NCBI RefSeq assembly: GCF_011759505.1
Contig: NZ_JAAOYO010000002.1
Span: 682,001 to 746,000, forward strand
Reading direction: 5' to 3'
From: Curtobacterium salicis
Lineage (GTDB): Bacteria > Actinomycetota > Actinomycetes > Actinomycetales > Microbacteriaceae
Length of the DNA: 64,000 nt
The notes below the pieces were generated by a model. It did not search any database. It saw only the letters and a program-made list of their open reading frames with translations, and had not been told where the DNA came from. The position numbers and the translations under genes are program-made. Positions 8,828 to 17,744 of this stretch are shown piece after piece. The number at the start of each line of letters is the position of its first letter. Position 1 is the stretch's first letter.

Positions 8828-9472
8828 TCAGCCCTTGGCGGACCGCGTCCGCCCGAGGGCGACCTCGCGCCGTGCCCGCGCCGACGCCAACGCCGACCCC
8901 GCGTCCGGGTCTCCGAGCAGCCGCGCCGTCTCGGCCGCGTGCTCCCGTACGTCCGGGTTGCGGTGGTCCGCTGCCGCAGCCAGCACCGGCGACGCGATGT
9001 CCGGACCGAGTCCGGCGAGCGCACGGCTCAGGGCCAGCCGGGTCTCGGCGTCCCCGTGCCCGAGCTGCACCGCGAGGGTCCGTGCGAGTGCGGGCTTCGC
9101 CTCCTCGGACGCGAGCAGCACGGCGGCACGCCAGGCCGTCCGGGCGACGCCGGGGTCGACGTCGCCGAGCAGCCGCGCCACCTGCGGGTAGACCGACCCG
9201 TCGCGGATCTTCGAGAGGGTGTGCAGCGCCTGGCTCCGTGCCTGCGCCTCCGGACGGTCGAGTTCGTCGAGCAGCCGCGGGACCACGAGGTCGGCGGGGA
9301 GGCGCACCAACGCCCACGTGAGCATCTCCCGCACCTGCAGGTCCGGCTCCACGGCGCACTGCCCCACGAGGACGTCGAGCTCGTCGGTCGAGGGGGTGGT
9401 CCCGGCGGCCATCACCGCCCGGAGTCGGACGGCGGGGCGGGGGTCGGTGAGGTACGAGGCGAGCGTCGGCAT
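8828..9472 (-). CDS. HEAT-repeat protein
   Basis: The 214-residue product is a chain of about five helical-pair repeats with the HEAT pattern (for example PAVRLRAVMAAG, LQVREMLTWALVRL, PEAQARSQALHTLSKI, PGVARTAWRAAVLL, AETRLALSRALAGLG, PDVREHAAETARLLGD). There is no signal peptide or membrane span, so it is a cytoplasmic protein-binding solenoid with no assignable partner. A strong AGGTGGAGGAGCC ribosome binding site precedes ATG 9472. It is divergent from the aldo/keto reductase gene. Confidence 0.75.
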   Translation of the reverse strand: MPTLASYLTDPRPAVRLRAVMAAGTTPSTDELDVLVGQCAVEPDLQVREMLTWALVRLPADLVVPRLLDELDRPEAQARSQALHTLSKIRDGSVYPQVARLLGDVDPGVARTAWRAAVLLASEEAKPALARTLAVQLGHGDAETRLALSRALAGLGPDIASPVLAAAADHRNPDVREHAAETARLLGDPDAGSALASARARREVALGRTRSAKG

Positions 9473-9562
9473 GGCTCCTCCACCTCACCCCGCGCACCTG
9501 AGTGGCAGCCCGGCGAGGGGCATAGCGTGGACGGGATCGTACCGACCTGAAAGGACTGCAGC

Positions 9563-10516
9563 ATGCCCCGCATCGGCTCCAGTGACCTCACCGTCTTCCC
9601 CCTCGCCCTCGGCGGCAACGTCTTCGGCTGGACCGCGGACGAGGCCACCTCGCACCAGGTCCTCGACGCCTACACGGGTGCCGGCGGCGACTTCATCGAC
9701 ACCGCGGACGTGTACTCCGCCTGGGGTGACGGCAACTCCGGCGGTGAGTCCGAGACCGTGATCGGTTCGTGGTTCGCCGCATCCGGCAAGCGTGACGACG
9801 TGACGATCGCCACGAAGGTGTCACAGCACCCCGCGTTCCCCGGGCTGTCCGCGGGCAACGTCGCGAAGGCCGCCCGCGCGAGCCTGCAGCGGCTCGGCAC
9901 CGACCGGATCGACCTCTACTACGCGCACTTCGACGACCAGGACACCCCGCTCGAGGAGACCGTCCGCGCCTTCGACCAGCTCGTCCGCGAGGGCCTGGTC
10001 CGGTACACCGCGATCTCGAACTACTCGGACGAGCGCGCCGCGGAGTGGATCCGCATCGCGAAGGAGCACGACCTCGCCGTGCCGGTCGCGATCCAGCCGC
10101 ACTACAACCTCGTCACCCGCGAACCGTACGAATCGGACATCGCGCCGCTCGCCGCACGGGAGCACCTGGGCGTCGTGCCGTACTTCGCCCTCGCCGCGGG
10201 CTTCCTGACGGGCAAGTACCGGACGGAGCAGGACTTCGCCGGCAAGGACCGCGAGGGCCAGGTCTCCGGCTACTTCTCCGACCAGGGCCTCGCCGTCGTG
10301 GACGCCCTGTCCGAGATCGCGTCGGCGCACTCCGCGGAGATCGCCTCGGTCGCCCTCGCCTGGCTGCAGGCACAGCCGGACGTCGTCGCGCCGATCGCCT
10401 CGGCGCGCAACACCGAGCAGCTGCCGGCGCTCCTCGCCTCGGCCGAGCTCGACCTCAGCGCCGAGGAGCTGCAGACGCTCACCGACGTCTCGGCGGCGGT
10501 CCCCGCGGCGTCCTGA
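9563..10516 (+). CDS. Aldo/keto reductase
   Basis: The 317-residue protein has the (beta/alpha)8 aldo/keto reductase motifs: DTADVYSAWG (Asp and catalytic Tyr, near residues 48-56), ATKVSQ (catalytic Lys, near 80), IDLYYAHFDD (the usual catalytic His position), and the C-terminal NADPH-binding stretch IASARNTEQL. It would reduce aldehydes or ketones with NADPH in the cytoplasm; the substrate is unknown. GAAAGGA at 9550-9556 is a good ribosome binding site for ATG 9563. The upstream 90 bases between it and the HEAT gene hold a divergent promoter region. Confidence 0.88.
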   Translation: MPRIGSSDLTVFPLALGGNVFGWTADEATSHQVLDAYTGAGGDFIDTADVYSAWGDGNSGGESETVIGSWFAASGKRDDVTIATKVSQHPAFPGLSAGNVAKAARASLQRLGTDRIDLYYAHFDDQDTPLEETVRAFDQLVREGLVRYTAISNYSDERAAEWIRIAKEHDLAVPVAIQPHYNLVTREPYESDIAPLAAREHLGVVPYFALAAGFLTGKYRTEQDFAGKDREGQVSGYFSDQGLAVVDALSEIASAHSAEIASVALAWLQAQPDVVAPIASARNTEQLPALLASAELDLSAEELQTLTDVSAAVPAAS

Positions 10517-10544
10517 CCGGCCACGGTCGCGCTCCGCGACCGGA

Positions 10545-10594
10545 TGACGGACGGGAGGCTCCCCACCGGCGGGTGGGGAGCCTCCCGTCCGTCA
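10545..10594. terminator. Perfect 23-bp bidirectional hairpin terminator
   Basis: Arms 10545-10567 and 10572-10594 are perfectly complementary over 23 bp with a GGCG loop. The core is ACGGGAGGC/GCCTCCCGT. It sits between the convergent aldo/keto reductase and the 621-residue protein gene and belongs to the GGGAGGC hairpin family found at several gene ends in the window. There is no T-tract. Confidence 0.8.
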
Positions 10595-10664
10595 CTTGGC
10601 GGGTCGGACCGGTCGCGTCGGGCCGGCTGCGTCGGTCCGGCAGCGTCGGTCCGGCAGCGTCGGA

Positions 10665-12530
10665 TCAGCCGTCGGTCCCGATCCCGGCGGCGGAGGGCAG
10701 TACCGAGCGCGCCGCTGCCGGGCTGCTCGAGGGGGACCTGGGCTGGTCCTCGAGGCTGTTGCCGCGGATCCACGCCGTGATGAGGAGCACGAGGAGCAGG
10801 AGCACCACGATGATCGCGATCGACCCGTAGACCAGGAGCTGCTTGCCGCGACGCCCCTCGTTCTGCAGTCGTGCGAAGCCCTCGTTGATGAAGTTGTCGC
10901 GGTCCGTCCCCGACGTCGCCGGACCACCCGCGGCCGCCGCGGGCTGCTGGGGTGCGGCGACCGCGGGCATCATCCGGGTGCTGGTGTCCTCGGGGCGGTG
11001 GGCGTCGGCGTCGCGGAGCTGCTGGATCGCCTCGGTGCCGAACAGGTCCTTGATGACACCGGTGTCGCTCGTCTCGCGGCCCTGCCACTCGGACTGGTCG
11101 ATGTCCTCGAGGGCCAGGCCGCGCGGAGTGTCGACGTGGTCGTCCGCGTCTCGCGTCCGGTCCACCGGTGCGGGTGTCGGCCATGCCGGGGTCGGCGCGT
11201 TCCGGGGACCGCGCTCGGCGCTGCGCTCGGGGTGGCTCGCGGGCTGCACCAGCGGCGGGGCGTCCGGGGTCGGCAGCACCGAGGGCGGCGGGACCGCGGC
11301 GGCCGCACGGGGCGCGAACGCGGCGGTCGGGGCGCTGCCGGCGGCGAGGTCGTCGTCGACGTCATCGTCCTCATCGGCGTCGGCGCTGCGGTCGTCGATG
11401 TCGGCCGGGTCCTCGACGACGACCGGCTCTGCGACGACGACAGGCTCTGCGACGACCGGGTCGTCGACGTCGCCGGGGAACACCTCGCCGGTGCGTGCGG
11501 CTTCGTCGCTGAGGGACCAGCTCGACCCGGACGGCGTGGTGCGCTCGTCCGCGCGGTCGTCCTCCGGTGCGTCGGCGACCTCGGGAACGGGGTCCGGCGC
11601 ACTCGAGAGCCCGGCCACCGGTTCCTGGGCGAGCGGTGTGCCGCTCGCCCACGACTCGGCGGCGACCAGGTTCGTGTCGAACGCATCGCGGGTCAGCGCC
11701 GTCGGGACCTCGCCGGTGTGGTCGTCCAGCAGCGACCAGTCGAACGGACGGTCGGCCCGCGGAGCGCCCTCGACGTCGTCGCCGAGACGCAGGAGTTCGG
11801 TGAACGTCGGCGGTTCGGAGGTCGGCGGCAGGGCGTCCTGCACCCCGAGCGGCTGCGCGTCCGGACCACCGCGGAGGGCAGGCGGGACCGGCGCGGACTG
11901 CACGGCGTCGGGCGGCAGCGGAGTCGGCACCGCAGTGTCCGACAGGTCGCCCGGCGTCGCGGGACGGGCACGACCGAGCCAGTCGACGTCCGAGCGGCCC
12001 AGGCCGTCCGGGTCCGTGCGGCGACGCTCGTCCTCGATCGCACGGCTCTCGGCGGCGCGGACGTCCCGGTCGGAGCGGGCGGTGGGCAGCGAGATCGCGC
12101 GGGGGTCCGGCGCGTTCGACACCGGCGGCACGGCTGCGGGCGGCGGGACCCGGCCGGCGACCCCGCCGGGCAGCGCCAGCTCTTCCGGCATCGAGATCGC
12201 CTGCGTCGCACCGGGGTCGAGCTCCGGAGCGTGGTCCTCGGCGTCGGCGTCGGCCTGCGGTGCGGAGGCCGGCAGCGACGCGGGTGCGGTGAAGGGCTCC
12301 GGTTCGGGCTGCCCCGCCTGTCGGGCGGCCCGCTCGGCCTCTCGACGCTCGCGGCGCGAGGGCCACTCCTCCTCGGTGATCGGCGCACCGAAGATGTCCG
12401 CCGCACTGCGGAGACCGTGGAACGGAGCGTCCGGATCGGGACCGCGCTGAGCCTCCGGTCCGTCGCCCCCGTGCTCGGGCGCGACCGACGGGTCGGACTC
12501 GTCGCGCCCCTCCGGACGCTCCTCGGTCAC
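10665..12530 (-). CDS. Acidic, low-complexity single-span membrane protein of unknown function
   Basis: The 621-residue product is mostly Pro-, Ala-, Asp- and Glu-rich with no recognisable catalytic fold. A hydrophobic segment near residues 565-587 (LLVYGSIAIIVVLLLLVLL) is flanked on its N-side by RRGKQ, leaving a long cytoplasmic N-terminal part and a short outer tail of about 34 residues. Repeated AEPVVV units occur near residue 375, and an Asp/Glu run follows. The GTG start at 12530 overlaps the pyrE stop by GTGA, so it is translated together with pyrE. It resembles tail-anchored scaffold-type proteins, but I do not recognise a family. Confidence 0.7.
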   Translation of the reverse strand: MTEERPEGRDESDPSVAPEHGGDGPEAQRGPDPDAPFHGLRSAADIFGAPITEEEWPSRRERREAERAARQAGQPEPEPFTAPASLPASAPQADADAEDHAPELDPGATQAISMPEELALPGGVAGRVPPPAAVPPVSNAPDPRAISLPTARSDRDVRAAESRAIEDERRRTDPDGLGRSDVDWLGRARPATPGDLSDTAVPTPLPPDAVQSAPVPPALRGGPDAQPLGVQDALPPTSEPPTFTELLRLGDDVEGAPRADRPFDWSLLDDHTGEVPTALTRDAFDTNLVAAESWASGTPLAQEPVAGLSSAPDPVPEVADAPEDDRADERTTPSGSSWSLSDEAARTGEVFPGDVDDPVVAEPVVVAEPVVVEDPADIDDRSADADEDDDVDDDLAAGSAPTAAFAPRAAAAVPPPSVLPTPDAPPLVQPASHPERSAERGPRNAPTPAWPTPAPVDRTRDADDHVDTPRGLALEDIDQSEWQGRETSDTGVIKDLFGTEAIQQLRDADAHRPEDTSTRMMPAVAAPQQPAAAAGGPATSGTDRDNFINEGFARLQNEGRRGKQLLVYGSIAIIVVLLLLVLLITAWIRGNSLEDQPRSPSSSPAAARSVLPSAAGIGTDG

Positions 12531-13078
12531 GCGGACAGTCCCAGGTCGGCCAGCCCGATCGCCGCGAGGTACGGGTACCCGGCTGCCTCGATCTTCTCCT
12601 TGGCGCCGGTGTCCCGGTCGACGACGACGGCGACGGCGGCGATGACGGCGCCCTCACGCTCGAGCGCCTCGGCGGCCTTGAGCGGCGAGCCACCGGTGGT
12701 CGAGGTGTCCTCGAGCACGATGACCCGCTTGCCGCGGACGTCCGGACCCTCGACCTGGCGGCCGCGGCCGTGGTCCTTGGGCTCCTTGCGGACGACGAAC
12801 GCGTCGTACGTCCCCCCGCGGGCCGCGGACTGGTGCAGCACCGCGCTCGCGATCGGGTCGGCGCCCATCGTCAACCCGCCGACGGCGTCGACGTCCGGGA
12901 CGCTCGCGATCAGGTCGGTCATGACCTGTCCGATCAGGGGCGCGACGCGGTGGTCGAGGCTCACCTTGCGGAGGTCGATGTAGTAGGAGGCCTGCTTCCC
13001 GCTGGTCAGCGTGAAGTCGCCGTGGAAGACCGCATCGGCCTTGATGTGCTCGATCAACTGCTCGCGCGCGTGGGTCAC
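12527..13078 (-). CDS. pyrE: Orotate phosphoribosyltransferase
   Basis: The 183-residue enzyme joins orotate to PRPP, making OMP in de novo pyrimidine synthesis. The PRPP-binding motif RVIVLEDTSTTGGSPL (near residues 114-129), FTLTSGKQASYYIDLRKV at the N-terminus, GLTMGADPIA and the flexible-loop RKEPKDHGRGRQVEG are all present. GTG 13078 is preferred to the longer GTG 13117 because the longer form adds 13 unlike residues, and a TACCCT box (minus strand 13087-13092) lies 8 bases before 13078, fitting a leaderless start. The gene is divergent from the polytopic membrane protein gene and its stop overlaps the next start. Confidence 0.93.
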   Translation of the reverse strand: MTHAREQLIEHIKADAVFHGDFTLTSGKQASYYIDLRKVSLDHRVAPLIGQVMTDLIASVPDVDAVGGLTMGADPIASAVLHQSAARGGTYDAFVVRKEPKDHGRGRQVEGPDVRGKRVIVLEDTSTTGGSPLKAAEALEREGAVIAAVAVVVDRDTGAKEKIEAAGYPYLAAIGLADLGLSA

Positions 13079-13086
13079 GGTGGTCA

Positions 13087-13161
13087 AGGGTACCGGCGAC
13101 GGCCGTTCCGCGCTCACCCGGGCACACTGCCCGGCTGCTCCGATGCCGCCGCCGGTACGCT
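13087..13161. promoter_or_regulatory. Divergent leaderless-type -10 boxes (pyrE / membrane protein)
   Basis: TACCCT on the minus strand (13087-13092) is 8 bases before the pyrE GTG 13078; TACGCT on the plus strand (13156-13161) is 6 bases before ATG 13168. Neither gene has a Shine-Dalgarno sequence. Confidence 0.5.
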
Positions 13162-13167
13162 CCGGTC

Positions 13168-14853
13168 ATGCCCCTCGCCCGTCCGCGGGACGGCGTCCGA
13201 CCGATCGAGGCCGGCGACCGCCGCCCGCGATCCACCGTCGTCCGGGCGGTCGCGCACGAGGCACTCGGCGTGCTGCTCGCCCTGGTGCTCGCCGTCCTCG
13301 CGCTGCGCCACGTGCTCGCCACCGCCCGGGTCGCACTGCTCTGGTACGACGGGGACTCGGTGCTCCTGCCGCTGGTGGCACGGTCGATCGCGCTCGGGCA
13401 GCCGTTCGAGTGGGCGATGTCCCCGGCGCTGTTCTTCTTCCCGGAGCTGCCCGTCTACCTGGCGACCGCGGCGGTGACCTCGACGCCCCAGCAGGCCCTG
13501 GCGCTGAACGGCGTGCTCGTGCTGCTCGCCGTGTACGCCCTCGTGCGCGCGGCGGCGAACGAGCTCATGCCGTCCGCCGGCCGGTCGGCGCGGGTCGCCG
13601 TGTCGGTGATCGCCGTCGTCCTGCTCACCATGCTCGTGCTGACGGAGTCCTCCGCGACCGCGACCTCGCTCGAGTTGGCGTCGCTCCTCCTCACCACCAC
13701 CTACTACTACGGGGCGGTGCTCGCGATGCTCGGCACCGCCGTGCTGGTGCTCCGGACCGTCCGCACCGGGCGCTCCTCGATCCCGGTCCTCGTGACGCTG
13801 GGGCTGGTGGCGGCGCTGAGCACGGCCTCCAACCCGCTGTACGTGCCGTGGTCGGCGGCACCGGTCGTCGTGACGCTCGCGGTGCTCGCCGCTGCCCGGC
13901 GTCTGCCCTGGCGTCCGGCCGCGTGGGTCGCGGCGACGCTGACGGTCGGCGCCGTCGTGGGGTACCTGCTGCGGATCCCCCTGCGCCCGTTCGTCTCACT
14001 CGACCCCTCGACCTACGTCCACCCGGAACGGGCCGGTGCGACGGCTGCGTTCTTCGCGTCGCTCACGGACGACCGGGCGGCGTCGGCGGCCGGGGACGCC
14101 GGGCTGCTGCTCATGCTGGTCGGGGTGCTGCTCAGCGCCGGCGGGACGGTGTGGGCCTGGCGGGCGCGGACCTCCCGGACGGTGCTCGTGGCGACCGCGT
14201 TGCCCCTCGTGACGATCGTGGCCGTGTCGGTCGGTGTGGTCGTCGCCGGGTCGGAGACCCCGCGCTACCTCGAGCCGGTGGTGGCGATGCCGCTCCTCGC
14301 CGTGGTGGCCGTCTGCGAGCTCACCCGGACCGCGGTCCGACGGACCCGCCTGCACCGGCCGGTACGGGGACTCCGGACGGCGCTCGCGGTCGCGGCCGCC
14401 GCCGTCCTGGTCGTCGGCGTCGCGGTGACCCCCGGCACCCTCGGGGCCGTCGCAGCGGCGCGGTACGGCCCGGTGACCTGCCTCGACCGGTGGGTGGACG
14501 CGCAACGGAGTGACGGACGCGACCCGGTCGGGGTCGGGCAGTTCTGGACGATCCGCCCGCTCGCGGCCTACGCGGAACAGGACGTCCGCCTGCTGCAGGT
14601 CCGCGACTCCTTCGACACGTACCCCTGGCTCGTCGACCTCGGCGCCTACCGCGACGCACGGCCGGACTACGTCGTGATCGGGTCGGGCGACGTCTGGACG
14701 ACCCCGGTGGAGGACTCGCTCGGCCGTCCCGCGACCATCACGCACTGCACGGGGTACGACGTGTACGACTACGCGGGCACCCGCGGGGCCGACGTGCTGC
14801 GGCAGCGCGTGGTCGGGTCGGCCGAGCAGATCCTCCGCGACCGCGGGTTCTGA
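13168..14853 (+). CDS. Polytopic membrane protein, possibly GT-C-type glycosyltransferase
   Basis: The 561-residue product has roughly 11 hydrophobic spans between residues 30 and 425, then a soluble C-terminal domain of about 125 residues beginning near TCLDRWVDAQRSDG. The first extracytoplasmic loop carries WYDGDS, an acidic loop like those of GT-C (lipid-phosphosugar-dependent) glycosyltransferases, but no defining motif beyond that is seen. A cell-envelope glycan or lipid role is inferred from topology and from the M23 peptidase gene that follows 121 bases downstream. ATG 13168 follows a TACGCT box by 6 bases. Confidence 0.65.
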   Translation: MPLARPRDGVRPIEAGDRRPRSTVVRAVAHEALGVLLALVLAVLALRHVLATARVALLWYDGDSVLLPLVARSIALGQPFEWAMSPALFFFPELPVYLATAAVTSTPQQALALNGVLVLLAVYALVRAAANELMPSAGRSARVAVSVIAVVLLTMLVLTESSATATSLELASLLLTTTYYYGAVLAMLGTAVLVLRTVRTGRSSIPVLVTLGLVAALSTASNPLYVPWSAAPVVVTLAVLAAARRLPWRPAAWVAATLTVGAVVGYLLRIPLRPFVSLDPSTYVHPERAGATAAFFASLTDDRAASAAGDAGLLLMLVGVLLSAGGTVWAWRARTSRTVLVATALPLVTIVAVSVGVVVAGSETPRYLEPVVAMPLLAVVAVCELTRTAVRRTRLHRPVRGLRTALAVAAAAVLVVGVAVTPGTLGAVAAARYGPVTCLDRWVDAQRSDGRDPVGVGQFWTIRPLAAYAEQDVRLLQVRDSFDTYPWLVDLGAYRDARPDYVVIGSGDVWTTPVEDSLGRPATITHCTGYDVYDYAGTRGADVLRQRVVGSAEQILRDRGF

Positions 14854-14958
14854 GCCCGCGAGGACCACCGGGGCGGGGTACTCCCCCTCCACAGGGCGAT
14901 CTCCCCGCCCGAGTCCTCCCCAGCGGAGCGTCGCCGCAGGGTTCGACCTGTGTGGATG

Positions 14959-14966
14959 TATAGGCT
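14959..14966 (+). promoter_or_regulatory. Likely -10 box of the M23 peptidase gene
   Basis: TATAGGCT (TATAGG 14959-14964 or TAGGCT 14961-14966) ends 8-10 bases before ATG 14975, and no ribosome binding site lies between, so the mRNA is probably leaderless. TTCGAC at 14942-14947 may be a weak -35 element, but spacing is short. Confidence 0.45.
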
Positions 14967-14974
14967 CCGTTCCG

Positions 14975-16339
14975 ATGTCTCGCTCCGTGGTCCCCGCTCC
15001 CCGTCCCCGCTCCGCTCCGGCGGGCCGACGACACCTGCTCGCAACCGCGCTCGCGATCGCCGGCCTGGTCGGGTCACTCGTCCTCGACGCTCCGGCCGCA
15101 CAGGCCGCGTCGTACCCGTCGTGGGACGACGTCGTCGCCGCGCGGGGCAAGGAGTCCGCCAAGCAGTCGCAGATCGTCGAGATCCGCGGGATCATCACCG
15201 GCCTGGCGGCCGAGGCGGACGCTGCGAAGGCCGAGGCCGAGCGTCTGGGTGCCGCGTTCGAAGCCGCGCAGCGCAAGGCCCTCCGCGCCGCCGAGAAGGA
15301 ACAGGCCCTCCGTGAGGACGCCGACGAGCACACCGAGGTCGCCGAGGCCAGTGCGGCGCAGGCCGGCCGCTTCGCCGCGCAGATGGCCCGCTCCGGCGGA
15401 GCCGACGTCACCACGAGCGTCATCGCCGGGGGCGAGGACGCCCGCGACCTCCTCTACGACCTCGGAGCACTGAGCAAGCTCTCCGAGCAGGCCGAACGCG
15501 TCGAGACCGCCGCGACCACCGACGCCTCCGTCGCCCGGTCGCTCACCGACCAGGCCGACCGGGCAGCACTCGCGCTCCAGGAGCTCGCCGCGGCCGCGCA
15601 GGACCGGATGGGCGAAGCGCAGGCGGCGTCCGACCGCGCGCAGGCCGCGTACGACGAGCAAGAGGCGAACAAGGCCCGGCTGCAGGCGCAGCTCGCGTCA
15701 CTGACGTCCGGTCGCGCGACGACCGAGGCGCAGTTCGAGAAGGGCGAGCGGATCCGCAAGGCGGAGGAAGAGCGCAAGCGCCGCGCGCTCGAGGCCGCGC
15801 TCGCGCGCCAGCTCCAGCAGCAGCAGGCAGCGGCAGCCGCGGCCGCGGCCGCGAACCAGGGTGGCGGCGCGTCGGCGGGCGCCGGTGCGGCGGCCGGCTC
15901 CGGCACACCGGCACCCGGCGCCGGTTCCGGCTCCGGGTGGGTCCGCCCCGCGGGTGGCTGGATCACCAGCGGGTACGGGGTCCGCGTGAACCCGTACACC
16001 GGCGCGGTCGCCATGCACGACGGCCTCGACCTGGGCAGTGGTTGCTCCACCGCCATCGTCGCCGCGTCCGCGGGCACCGTCGAGTACGTCGGCCCGTACG
16101 GCGGGTACGGCAACTACGTCCGCATCGACCACGGCGGCGGCATCAAGACCGCCTACGGGCACATCGTCGCCGGCGGCTTCCGGGTCGCCCCCGGGCAGCA
16201 GGTCGCCGCAGGCACCCTGGTCGCCCTCGTCGGCTCCACCGGCAACTCGACCGGCTGCCACCTGCACTTCGAGACGCACGTCGGCGGCGGCACCGTCGAC
16301 CCCGTCGGCTTCATGGCGGCACGCGGGGTCGGCTTCTAG
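14975..16339 (+). CDS. Secreted M23-family peptidoglycan endopeptidase with coiled coil
   Basis: The 454-residue protein has an N-terminal signal peptide (hydrophobic stretch about residues 22-38, ending near APAAQAA), a long Ala/Glu/Gln-rich coiled coil (about 50-295), a Gly/Ala/Pro linker, and a C-terminal LytM/M23 domain from about 325. The zinc ligands are visible: H348 and D352 in MHDGLDLG and H431 in CHLHFE (with catalytic H429). It resembles NlpC/EnvC-like division hydrolases: the coiled coil usually controls the peptidase through an FtsEX-type partner. It cleaves peptide cross-links in the wall. Its stop overlaps the convergent kinase-like gene by four bases. Confidence 0.9.
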   Translation: MSRSVVPAPRPRSAPAGRRHLLATALAIAGLVGSLVLDAPAAQAASYPSWDDVVAARGKESAKQSQIVEIRGIITGLAAEADAAKAEAERLGAAFEAAQRKALRAAEKEQALREDADEHTEVAEASAAQAGRFAAQMARSGGADVTTSVIAGGEDARDLLYDLGALSKLSEQAERVETAATTDASVARSLTDQADRAALALQELAAAAQDRMGEAQAASDRAQAAYDEQEANKARLQAQLASLTSGRATTEAQFEKGERIRKAEEERKRRALEAALARQLQQQQAAAAAAAAANQGGGASAGAGAAAGSGTPAPGAGSGSGWVRPAGGWITSGYGVRVNPYTGAVAMHDGLDLGSGCSTAIVAASAGTVEYVGPYGGYGNYVRIDHGGGIKTAYGHIVAGGFRVAPGQQVAAGTLVALVGSTGNSTGCHLHFETHVGGGTVDPVGFMAARGVGF

Positions 16340-17160
16340 TCCGATCCCGTCCCGCAGGCCCCTTCCGGACCACGCGGGTCGTCGACGTCGTCGACGTCCA
16401 GCTCCCACAGCATCCGGTACCAGGCGGTCCGCTCAGCGTCCTGCGGCAGTCCGTAGGCCTCGTGGAAGAGCCCGTCCCAGCCGGGGCCGTGGTTCCACCC
16501 GAGGCTCATCGACGCGACGGCGAGGTCCGCCCACCGGTCGGCGACCCCGAGTGCGCCGAGGTCCACGTGACCGATCCAGCGACCGTCGTCCCCGATCAGC
16601 GTGTTCGGGGTGCAGGCGTCGCCGTGGCAGACGACGAGCTGGTCCGTCTCCGGCTGTGGCCCCATCGCGTCGACGGCACGACCAGCTGCGCGCGCACGGT
16701 CCAGTCGCTCCTCGGTCGACCACACGAACGAGCAGGACGCCACCGGGAGCGTCTCGTGCATCGCCCGGAGCCCCTCGCCCACCGCGATCACCGCGGTCCG
16801 TGGGTCGTCGTGCCACCGCGGGTCGACGGCGCTCCAGCCCGCGACCGGCCGCGTCGTCATCCAGGCACCGGACCCGTCCGCACCGTGGTCGACGACCTCG
16901 GGCACGGTGAGCCACCCGCCGGCCCACTGCAGTCGGGCGACCTCGGCGGCGATCCACGGCGCGTAGTGCGGTGGCACCCACTTCACGTACCCCTCAGCCC
17001 GGTCGGGCGACGGTCCGAGGCGGAAGGTCCTGCCGCCGGCGGAGTTCACCCACACCGGCACGAGCACGCGGCCGCCGGCGAGTTCGGCGACCGCGTCCGG
17101 GACGGTCACCGGCTCGTCCGGCTGACCACCGCGCCCGGCCAGGTCGTCGGTCGGTGCCAC
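16336..17160 (-). CDS. APH-family phosphotransferase (aminoglycoside 3'-phosphotransferase-like)
   Basis: The 274-residue cytoplasmic protein has the kinase-like APH motifs VVCHGDACTPNTLIGDDGRWIGHVDLGALG (catalytic HGD-x4-N near residue 180 and metal-binding D of HVDLG near 200). Homologues phosphorylate aminoglycosides or other small alcohols with ATP, but the family is broad and drug resistance cannot be assumed. Its GTG start lies 2 bases after the stop of the AmaP-like gene, making it the last gene of the Asp23-type envelope operon, which suggests a housekeeping rather than an acquired resistance role. Confidence 0.8.
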   Translation of the reverse strand: MAPTDDLAGRGGQPDEPVTVPDAVAELAGGRVLVPVWVNSAGGRTFRLGPSPDRAEGYVKWVPPHYAPWIAAEVARLQWAGGWLTVPEVVDHGADGSGAWMTTRPVAGWSAVDPRWHDDPRTAVIAVGEGLRAMHETLPVASCSFVWSTEERLDRARAAGRAVDAMGPQPETDQLVVCHGDACTPNTLIGDDGRWIGHVDLGALGVADRWADLAVASMSLGWNHGPGWDGLFHEAYGLPQDAERTAWYRMLWELDVDDVDDPRGPEGACGTGSD

Positions 17161-17162
17161 GG

Positions 17163-17744
17163 TCAGCGCACGCGGTCGGGACGCGACGAGCCACCGCGGA
17201 CGATCCGCAGCAGGACGGGCAGCTGCTCACCGAGCAGCGCGTCGAGGTCGCGGACGACCTCCTCGACCCGCTCGACGACCTCCCGCGGCGGGGCCCCACG
17301 GCGGGTGCGGACGATGATCCGGACGGCGACCTGGCCGCGTACCCGGCGGACGTCCACGGCGAGCGAAGCCACCTGCGGCAGGGTCGCGACGGCCGTGGAG
17401 AGCGCGTGCTCGACGGCGGCGGCCTCGATCCGGACCTGGCCCGGGACGCCACCCTCGGGGCCGTCGTCCTGCAGGACCGTGCCGGTACGACCGCCACCGA
17501 TCGAACCGAGGACCAGGAGCGCCAGGACGCCGAGGACGACGGCGCCGCCCAGCGCCCACCACCACGCGGAGGTGTCCGCAGCGCCGGACCGGAGACCGCC
17601 GAGTGCCCGGTCCGCCGCGGTGTGCCAGACGTCGGCGGCGGCGGGCAGCGTCTGCACGAGCACGACGGCGGCTCCGAGCGCCAGGAAGAGCAACCCGACC
17701 AGGACCAGGACGGCCCGGCCCAGTGACCGGTTCGTGCCGTTCAT
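17163..17744 (-). CDS. AmaP-like alkaline-shock membrane anchor protein
   Basis: The 193-residue product has two membrane spans (about residues 10-32 and 62-82) followed by a cytoplasmic domain with an Asp23-like pattern (VRIEAAAVEHALSTAVATLPQV ... VRVIVRTRRGAPPREVVERVEEVV). This is the layout of AmaP, the membrane anchor that recruits Asp23 to the cell envelope in Gram-positive bacteria. It overlaps the upstream gene by ATGA and belongs to a tightly packed operon of two Asp23-type proteins, a DUF2273 protein and a DUF6286-like protein. It is probably needed for envelope stress tolerance. Confidence 0.72.
   Translation of the reverse strand: MNGTNRSLGRAVLVLVGLLFLALGAAVVLVQTLPAAADVWHTAADRALGGLRSGAADTSAWWWALGGAVVLGVLALLVLGSIGGGRTGTVLQDDGPEGGVPGQVRIEAAAVEHALSTAVATLPQVASLAVDVRRVRGQVAVRIIVRTRRGAPPREVVERVEEVVRDLDALLGEQLPVLLRIVRGGSSRPDRVR

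Noticed and set aside
10596-12983. A 795-codon plus-strand frame opposite the acidic membrane protein and pyrE
   Set aside because: The minus strand has pyrE with its full motif set and coupled start; the plus frame is Arg/Gly-rich and motif-free.
14854-14974. c-di-AMP (ydaO-type) riboswitch before the M23 peptidase, as seen upstream of wall hydrolases in other actinobacteria
   Set aside because: The 121-base gap lacks the conserved riboswitch core, and the -10 box next to the ATG leaves no leader RNA to hold it.
16336-17160. Acquired aminoglycoside resistance gene
   Set aside because: Base composition is like its neighbours and it is coupled into the Asp23-type operon, which argues for a native role.
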